Shown here piece after piece: positions 7,523 to 11,605 of a stretch of DNA of 11,605 nucleotides. Each line of letters begins with the position of its first letter. Position 1 is the first letter of the stretch. The notes under the pieces are model-generated. The model searched no databases. It worked only from the letters and a program-made list of their open reading frames with translations, and was not told the DNA's origin. Both the position numbers and the translations under genes were made by a program. Origin of the DNA: Candidatus Aquicultor primus (GTDB lineage Bacteria; Actinomycetota; Aquicultoria; Aquicultorales; Aquicultoraceae); assembly GCA_001767575.1 (NCBI GenBank), contig MELI01000090.1, positions 644 through 12,248 on the forward strand, in the 5' to 3' direction.

Positions 7523-8467
7523 TTAGTTTAGAAGTCCATTGCAGCTGCTGCCCCTGCCGGCGACACAGCCATAGCAATGCTCGCCGAGCGTTACCGGCGC
7601 GTTTACTATTTCATCGAGCGAGTGCTCCCACAATTTCTTCTCCCCGCCGGCAGCCGGCAGGTTCAGCGCCTGGTTGAAGTCGCAATCAAAGCCCCGCCCA
7701 TCCCAGCCGACGCTGATGAGCTGCCGGCACATGACATTGTCGAGCAGGCGAGGACTTACACTCTCTTTAAGCAGGCTCATGTATCCGTCGAAAGCGCCGT
7801 CCGCCTTGAGCTGTTTTGCGAATTTACCTATCGGCATGTTGGTTATCGTGTAGAGGTGGCTGAAAGTGACGCCGTGCATATCGTTGAGTTTTGAGCGGTA
7901 GTCGGCTTCGAGCGCCGCCTGGTCGCCGGGGAGAAACGCGCCGCCGGGATTATAGACGAGATAGAGCGGGAGGCCCGAGCCCTCTTGCCCGTAACCCAAG
8001 CCGTTTAGCATCTTTAGCGCGGCGATGCTCTTCTTGTAAACACCTTCGCCCCGCTGCGAATTGACGTTTGCCTCGAGATAGCAGGGGAGCGAGCAGACCA
8101 GCTCGACCCGGTTCTCGGCGAGAAATTGGGGCAGCCCCTCAAGACCATCTTCGAACAAAACGGTCAGGTTGGAGCGGACCACCGCATGCCTGTCCATTGC
8201 GCGCACACGCCTGACCATATCTTTAAAGTTCGGATTAAGCTCGGGCGCCCCTCCGGTAAGCTCAATCGTCGAAATGTCGTTCGACTCGAAAAACGAGAGC
8301 GTCTTCTTGCAGGACTCAGCCGACATCAACTCGGAGCGGCCCGGTCCGGCGTTATGATGGCAATGGATGCACGCCTGGTTGCAGCGCATCCCGAGATTGA
8401 CTTGCAGAATATCGATTCTTTTCCTGTCGAGTTGAATCACCGATAGGTCTTGAGTAGATATGCTCAA
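7523..8467 (-). CDS. arsS: ArsS-like radical SAM protein (arsenosugar biosynthesis family)
   Basis: A 314-residue radical SAM enzyme. The [4Fe-4S]-binding CxxxCxxC is CNQACIHC (Cys29, Cys33, Cys36). A TGGAPELNP motif (71-79) and PLYLVYNPGGAFLP (167-180) are characteristic of the TIGR04167/ArsS group. The C-terminal DUF3641-type region shows CRQLISVGWDGRGFDCDFNQ (247-266) and a final cysteine motif CYGCVAGRGSSCNG (Cys298, Cys301, Cys309). ArsS is proposed to transfer the 5'-deoxyadenosyl group of SAM to a methylated arsenical, giving a dimethylarsinoyl-deoxyadenosine. The only early start is TTG at 8467, and it is well supported: AAGGAGGG lies 7 nt upstream. It sits 16 nt after the glycosyltransferase stop and 13 nt before the phosphorylase. 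No ArsM is present here. The frame ends at TAA, with no in-frame TGA and no sign of selenocysteine. Confidence 0.9.
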   Translation of the reverse strand: MSISTQDLSVIQLDRKRIDILQVNLGMRCNQACIHCHHNAGPGRSELMSAESCKKTLSFFESNDISTIELTGGAPELNPNFKDMVRRVRAMDRHAVVRSNLTVLFEDGLEGLPQFLAENRVELVCSLPCYLEANVNSQRGEGVYKKSIAALKMLNGLGYGQEGSGLPLYLVYNPGGAFLPGDQAALEADYRSKLNDMHGVTFSHLYTITNMPIGKFAKQLKADGAFDGYMSLLKESVSPRLLDNVMCRQLISVGWDGRGFDCDFNQALNLPAAGGEKKLWEHSLDEIVNAPVTLGEHCYGCVAGRGSSCNGLLN

Positions 8468-8483
8468 CTAAAAACCCTCCTTG

Positions 8484-9182
8484 CTATCGCACATCCGCAT
8501 AGAGCCGCGCCAGCCGCGTAGGCGACACCCCTGCGTAAAACAGCGTCCGAATCATCCACATGAGTAAAATAGTCATAACGAGCCCGCTTTTCTCCCAGCG
8601 CCTCGCCCCGGTGGTCACATACAACGGCAGCCGTATCGCGCGGCCGACCTTCCTTAAGCGGCGCGCGAAATCGATGTCTTCGCAAAGCTCGATATCGGCA
8701 AAGCCGCCGAGCGCCTCGAAGGCGCTCGCACGTACAAAAATCGCCTGGTCGCCGGTGAATCCCCCGAAGAGGCCGTCGCGCAAAGTAATCATCGCCCCGA
8801 TGATGCGGTACGGCAGCGCGGGATTGTCCAGCTTGAGCCTGAACCGCCCCCCGGCTAGTGCTTCGTCACGCATGGCCGTCTCAATCGCGCGCAAGGCCCC
8901 TTCCGGCAGATAGGTGTCGGCATGTAAAAAGAGCAAGACGCCGTCTGAAGCTGCCGGCTTAGCGGCCGCCGCACCGGCGTTCATCTGGCATGCTCGCCCG
9001 CGCCTCGAGTACACGACGCTCTGATTCGACAAACCTTGGCGCTCAGCGATATCAACGGTCCCGTCCGTGCTCCCCCCGTCGCTCAAGATAAGCTCGAAAT
9101 CGTCAGGCATTGCCTTGAATTGACCTAAAAAACCGGGAAGCGCCGCCGCTTCGTCGAGCACGGGTACGATGATCGTTATCAT
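8484..9182 (-). CDS. TIGR04283-type family 2 glycosyltransferase
   Basis: A 232-residue GT-A glycosyltransferase of the TIGR04283 type (rSAM/selenodomain-associated transferase 2). Seen: IIVPVLDEAAALP (4-16), the nucleotide-binding LILSDGGSTDGTVDIA (31-46), HADTYLP (87-93) in place of the usual DxD metal site, GDQAIFVR (144-151), ELCEDIDFARRLRK (165-178) with the probable catalytic acid pair Glu168/Asp169, and the family-specific GARRWEKSGLV (192-202). A short hydrophobic tail (about 203-217) may contact the membrane. TIGR04283 proteins were named for their recurring link with ArsS-like radical SAM genes, and here the gene stands directly upstream of one. Acceptor and donor are not known. The ATG at 9182 has a modest GGGG SD 6 nt upstream. 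Confidence 0.9.
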   Translation of the reverse strand: MITIIVPVLDEAAALPGFLGQFKAMPDDFELILSDGGSTDGTVDIAERQGLSNQSVVYSRRGRACQMNAGAAAAKPAASDGVLLFLHADTYLPEGALRAIETAMRDEALAGGRFRLKLDNPALPYRIIGAMITLRDGLFGGFTGDQAIFVRASAFEALGGFADIELCEDIDFARRLRKVGRAIRLPLYVTTGARRWEKSGLVMTILLMWMIRTLFYAGVSPTRLARLYADVR

Positions 9183-9252
9183 GGACTTCCCCGTTAGTTT
9201 GGCACTGGCTTAACATTGTGTTTGATCCAATATGGTACAACAGAGACGTTTG

Positions 9253-9837
9253 TCATCTAAACGCACGACCCTGTTTCGCGGCCGCTTTTGCGGTATCGAC
9301 TATATCTATTAGCAGCTGCGCGGTATTGGCGGTAATCCCCCTGCATCTGGAGCGGGTCTCCTTATCTTTAAAATCGCGCCCTTTGCGCAAGGCCCGGCAA
9401 CAGGTCGTCTTGTAGTGTTCTTTAAACAAATCGTGGAACCTGCCGCTCGCGTCGGTTGCCTTCTTGTTTTTTCGCGGCCGCTTCTCGTCCGCCATGAGTA
9501 TGCCGGTAAAAACGGAAGCCCCCACCAGCGCGCCACAGGTGCATCCGGCATAACCGATGCCGCCGGCAAACGATGCCATCCCCTTGACGGTGTCCGGCGA
9601 GATATCGACATTCATAACCTCTGCCGAAGCCAACAAAACCGCCTGTGCACAATTATAGCCGCTGTCGAAATATGCTCGCGCTCGCTCACCTGCCAGCTCG
9701 CTTGGCGTGCAGACGCCCATCGACATATCATCTTTGTCGCAAGAAGCGGTCCTTGGCACCGCCAACCGCCCATCCACAGTCGAGCGCAAATCCTTCACGG
9801 GCGTTGCGCGAAACTTGTCCCTACTTCCGAAGAGCAA
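9253..9837 (-). CDS. C_GCAxxG_C_C family probable redox protein, extended N-terminus
   Basis: Cysteine protein of the C_GCAxxG_C_C family (PF09719), annotated as probable redox or metal proteins. In residues counted from the GTG at 9846: ARAYFDSGYNCAQAVLLAS (57-74), then GGIGYAGCTCGALVGAS (95-111), a Cys-Cys pair at 149-150, and Cys168 before a C-terminal helix (TAQLLIDIVDTAKAAA). The core motif is GCTCGAxxG here, with an added cysteine compared with the usual GCAxxG text. The start is uncertain. GTG at 9846 overlaps GGGGG, TTG at 9837 has that GGGGG 7 nt upstream and overlaps the preceding gene by 17 nt, and ATG at 9726 gives the usual family length but lacks an SD. The 9837 start is chosen, with low confidence. 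The stop is 70 nt before the glycosyltransferase. Its cysteines could handle a thiophilic element such as As or Se, which is inference. Confidence 0.8.
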   Translation of the reverse strand: MLFGSRDKFRATPVKDLRSTVDGRLAVPRTASCDKDDMSMGVCTPSELAGERARAYFDSGYNCAQAVLLASAEVMNVDISPDTVKGMASFAGGIGYAGCTCGALVGASVFTGILMADEKRPRKNKKATDASGRFHDLFKEHYKTTCCRALRKGRDFKDKETRSRCRGITANTAQLLIDIVDTAKAAAKQGRAFR

Positions 9838-10774
9838 AGATGACACCCCCTATCAGGCTCACCAGGGTGACGATGAGGAAGAAAAAGAGCGAGATGGTCA
9901 CCGACTCCTCGGTCGAGAGGCCGGCCTGGGTAAAGAAATACGCATAAGTCGCCTCGCGCAAGCCTAGCCCGTTCATCGAGATAGGCAACATCGTAATCGC
10001 GAATATAATCGGGATAAACAGGAAGACGAACGCTATCGGCACGTGAAGGCCGAGCGCCTTGATGATGAAGATATTTATGGCGATGACCATGAGCTGGAAG
10101 ATGAAGGAGTAGAACAAGACCTTTACCAGGGTGTTCTTGTTCTCGACTGAGGAGCGGATTGATTCGGCTGTCTCTTTGAGCTTGCCGGCAATCGAAGCCT
10201 CATACCGGGCTAGGAGCGGAGCCAGCTTATGCGCATATAATATGCCAAGCAGTGCCAGCGCGCAGATGCCGACAAATACAAGAATGGCTACGCTAAATCG
10301 AGCCGTCACCCCGGTGCCGAACGCGACGCCGCACAAAACAATCAATCCCAGCGTAAAAGCCGCGAGCACCCGCTCCGCCACGACCGAGGCTGCTGCTGCA
10401 GGCCCGCTCGAAGTCATCTTGCGCAAATCCAAGACCCGCACGACGTCACCGCCGATGCTGGTGGGCATGAAGTTGTTGAAGAAGAGTCCGACGAAATAGG
10501 ATGATATGAGCCGCCGCAGCGGTACCGTAAAGCCCTGCGCAATAACGAGAAGCTGCCATTTGTACGCGCTGAGGATAATGGATACGACCGTGATCAGGAG
10601 TGCGAGGCCCAAATAGAGCGGTGATGAGTTTCTGATAAGCTCAGCGTATTTGTCGAGGTCGGATTTGGCGAGTAACGCCCCTATTAAAAAGACGCTCATC
10701 GCGGCCTTAAAAAGCGCTAAATATCTTGATTGACCTTTTCTTTGGAGTTGAGATGATTTTTGCGTCAATTCCAT
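9821..10774 (-). CDS. Flippase-like / LPG-synthase-TM (UPF0104) membrane protein
   Basis: A 317-residue polytopic membrane protein of the lysylphosphatidylglycerol-synthase transmembrane family (PF03706, TIGR00374). Around eight hydrophobic segments are visible (roughly 21-36, 54-70, 88-105, 136-157, 160-180, 217-239, 247-263, 291-313). Family signatures are FFNNFMPTSIGGDVVR (98-113), ERVLA (134-138) and LPISMNGLGLREA (263-275). There is no soluble aminoacyltransferase domain, so this is the membrane part only. Such proteins move or help use lipid-linked or amphipathic substrates in glycolipid and lipid-modification pathways. It is the first gene of the putative arsS operon, behind a near-consensus promoter. 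The start ATG at 10774 has GAGAG about 7 nt upstream. Its stop overlaps the start of the cysteine-protein gene, a sign of translational coupling. Family firm; role inferred. Confidence 0.9.
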   Translation of the reverse strand: MELTQKSSQLQRKGQSRYLALFKAAMSVFLIGALLAKSDLDKYAELIRNSSPLYLGLALLITVVSIILSAYKWQLLVIAQGFTVPLRRLISSYFVGLFFNNFMPTSIGGDVVRVLDLRKMTSSGPAAAASVVAERVLAAFTLGLIVLCGVAFGTGVTARFSVAILVFVGICALALLGILYAHKLAPLLARYEASIAGKLKETAESIRSSVENKNTLVKVLFYSFIFQLMVIAINIFIIKALGLHVPIAFVFLFIPIIFAITMLPISMNGLGLREATYAYFFTQAGLSTEESVTISLFFFLIVTLVSLIGGVIFALRK

Positions 10775-10810
10775 AATATGCTCTCAATCTTTCACGCGAT
10801 AATTATATAT

Positions 10811-10840
10811 ATTTTAATTGCTAATGATTAGTATTGTCAA
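10811..10840 (-). promoter_or_regulatory. Strong sigma-70-type promoter of the arsS operon with an embedded palindrome
   Basis: On the minus strand, a perfect -35 TTGACA (10840-10835) and a -10 TAAAAT (10816-10811; five of six) are 18 bases apart. Transcription should begin near 10804, giving a leader of about 30 nt to the first ATG. The spacer contains the perfect odd-centred palindrome CTAATGATTAG (10821-10831), where a repressor would block RNA polymerase. The flanks extend it imperfectly. Confidence 0.72.
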
Positions 10841-11209
10841 TATGAATTCTAATGTTTATCTATGAGTCGATTCGAAGAAGCGCGTTTGGGCTTGGGACCA
10901 AGCCGCAACTACCCACTCAAAGTGCAGCAAGATCCAGCCAAGTGAAAGCGCAAGGATAGAACTTAAGCTCTGCGCATTCAGAAAGAGGGAAGGGAAAGCA
11001 CGCAGTTAGCTAACTTGTCCGGCGTGCGATCATTTCTAGCCCACTATTATATATACTAATAATTATAGCAAGCATACATTGTTAATCATTATAAGAGGCA
11101 GGTTCTGAGTTTCTTCGGGACAGGGAGCATAGCTTGCTGTTCTTGCCAGCGTATAGCTTGCCATATGGGTGTTTGAGGTTAATGCAATGTACGAGCGTTC
11201 GACGTCGAG
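10841..11209. other. 369-base spacer, no recognised gene
   Basis: No credible protein gene. It holds a 6-bp hairpin GGCTTG/CAAGCC (10889-10904), a 12-base palindrome AGTTAGCTAACT (11004-11015) nested between GCACGC (10998-11003) and GCGTGC (11022-11027), and an AT-rich stretch at 11041-11095. The last contains TACTAATAATTATAGCAA, which resembles the promoter-palindrome region in reverse. A 9-base direct repeat ATAGCTTGC occurs at 11129 and 11153. No riboswitch or RNA family was recognised. Structured RNA or regulatory sites are possible. Confidence 0.5.
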
Positions 11210-11407
11210 TCAATCAAGGTCTACATACCTATCCGATACGCGCTCCCAGCGGCGGCACCGTCGCGCGACCGAGTGTTTAAACGCATCGAATAACCGGCGC
11301 TCATCGAATTTCGCCTCGGGAAGAACTTCATGTACCGCCTCTTTCAAGCTGGCTTGGATCGAATCGTGAAGCTGGTTGATAATCTCGTCGATTCGGATTC
11401 GATACAT
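11210..11407 (-). CDS. Small uncharacterised charged protein (65 residues)
   Basis: A 65-residue soluble, charged, mostly helical protein of no family I recognise. The first half (MYRIRIDEIINQLHDSIQAS) is an amphipathic helix; the second is rich in Arg and Glu (FKHSVARRCRRWERVSDRYV). There is one Cys, near residue 51. AAGGAG lies 8 nt before the ATG, and an extended -10 promoter lies upstream, so translation is likely despite the small size. The opposite-strand frame here (11169-11369) has no SD and is rejected. The gene is on the same strand as the arsS operon but 435 bases upstream of its first gene, which has its own promoter, so any functional link is only positional. Confidence 0.65.
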   Translation of the reverse strand: MYRIRIDEIINQLHDSIQASLKEAVHEVLPEAKFDERRLFDAFKHSVARRCRRWERVSDRYVDLD

Positions 11408-11445
11408 TCGGAGCTCTCCTTGTTTTTCGCGCGTTTGCTGTCCGA

Positions 11446-11454
11446 ATCATAACA
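11446..11454 (-). promoter_or_regulatory. Extended -10 promoter of the 65-residue gene
   Basis: On the minus strand, TGT precedes TATGAT (11451-11446), an extended -10 box with five of six core matches. Transcription would start near 11439, leaving about 32 nt before the ATG at 11407 and including its AAGGAG SD. Only a poor -35 (ATTAAA-like, 16 bases upstream) is seen. Confidence 0.45.
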
Positions 11455-11470
11455 TAACCTGGTGCTGTTT

Positions 11471-11505
11471 AATATAAAAGGATGGGAAGCTCTGCCTCCC
11501 ATCCT
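11471..11505 (-). terminator. Intrinsic terminator for a minus-strand gene beyond the right edge
   Basis: A 9-bp stem pairs 11479-11487 with 11497-11505 (AGGATGGGA and complement) around a 9-base loop, with two further possible pairs inside it. Read on the minus strand, the hairpin is followed at once by TTTTATATT, a proper terminator tail. On the plus strand the first long T run (11518-11523) comes too late to count directly, though weak bidirectional activity is possible. Confidence 0.7.
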
Positions 11506-11553
11506 GAAAAAGCTCTCTTTTTTGTTGCTATGACCAGCATGCGCTGTTGTCTT

Positions 11554-11605
11554 CTAATAGTGGTAAGCCGGCTGCTTATCCCTTCCAAGAAGCTCATTTA
11601 TCTCA
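11554..11605 (-). CDS. Possible C-terminal end of a gene cut by the right edge
   Basis: The minus strand from the right edge reads EINELLGRDKQPAYHY and then TAG at 11556-11554. The 16 residues look protein-like, and a terminator for this strand lies about 50 bases downstream, which supports a real gene end. Sixteen codons are too few to name a family, so the call rests mainly on the terminator. Confidence 0.4.
   Translation of the reverse strand, partial: EINELLGRDKQPAYHY

Noticed and set aside
7523..7540. Possible selenocysteine extension of the ArsS-like gene
   Set aside because: Family names mention a selenodomain, but this frame ends at TAA and carries ordinary cysteines at its C-terminus.
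10862..10945. 27-residue plus-strand frame (MSRFEEARLGLGPSRNYPLK and so on)
   Set aside because: No SD, no known family and very short; chance is the simplest reading.
11129..11161. ATAGCTTGC direct repeat, two copies
   Set aside because: Only 9 bases, two copies and no terminal structure; not enough for a mobile element or an iteron.

Overview
The window reads as chromosomal DNA of a free-living, probably anaerobic bacterium of moderate GC content. Purine-rich Shine-Dalgarno (SD) sites are clear at many starts. GTG and TTG starts are common, and intergenic spacers are AT-rich. Protein style suggests an uncultured Actinobacteriota or another Gram-positive-like lineage, but no marker gene fixes this, so the placement is weak. 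No rRNA, tRNA, CRISPR array, transposase or phage gene was seen.

Region 1 (1-2553, minus strand): an HlyD/RND-type membrane-fusion adaptor that runs off the left edge and has a very long coiled coil, then a 305-base AT-rich spacer, a Yip1-family membrane protein and a 70-residue two-helix membrane protein. Region 2 (2814-5684, plus strand): a PPC/DUF296 protein, then the classical NfeD membrane protease plus slipin (stomatin-like SPFH) operon, closed by a strong intrinsic terminator at 5703-5739. Region 3 (5813-6627, minus strand): a YbjQ-family protein downstream of an RDD membrane protein, which has its own extended -10 promoter.

Region 4 (6721-10774, minus strand) is the most interesting part. 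It looks like a five-gene operon: a flippase-like/LPG-synthase-TM membrane protein, a C_GCAxxG_C_C cysteine protein, a TIGR04283-type glycosyltransferase, an ArsS-like radical SAM enzyme and an MTAP-family nucleoside phosphorylase. The last three fit an arsenosugar-type pathway: ArsS makes a 5'-deoxy-5'-arsinoyl nucleoside, an MTAP-like phosphorylase removes adenine from this analogue of methylthioadenosine, and a glycosyltransferase acts on the sugar. The arsenic methyltransferase ArsM is not in the window. A near-consensus promoter stands before the operon, with a palindrome between its -35 and -10 boxes that may be an operator.

Region 5 (10841-11605) holds a largely unexplained spacer, a 65-residue orphan gene with a strong SD and an extended -10 promoter, a terminator for a minus-strand gene entering from the right edge, and possibly the last 16 codons of that gene.
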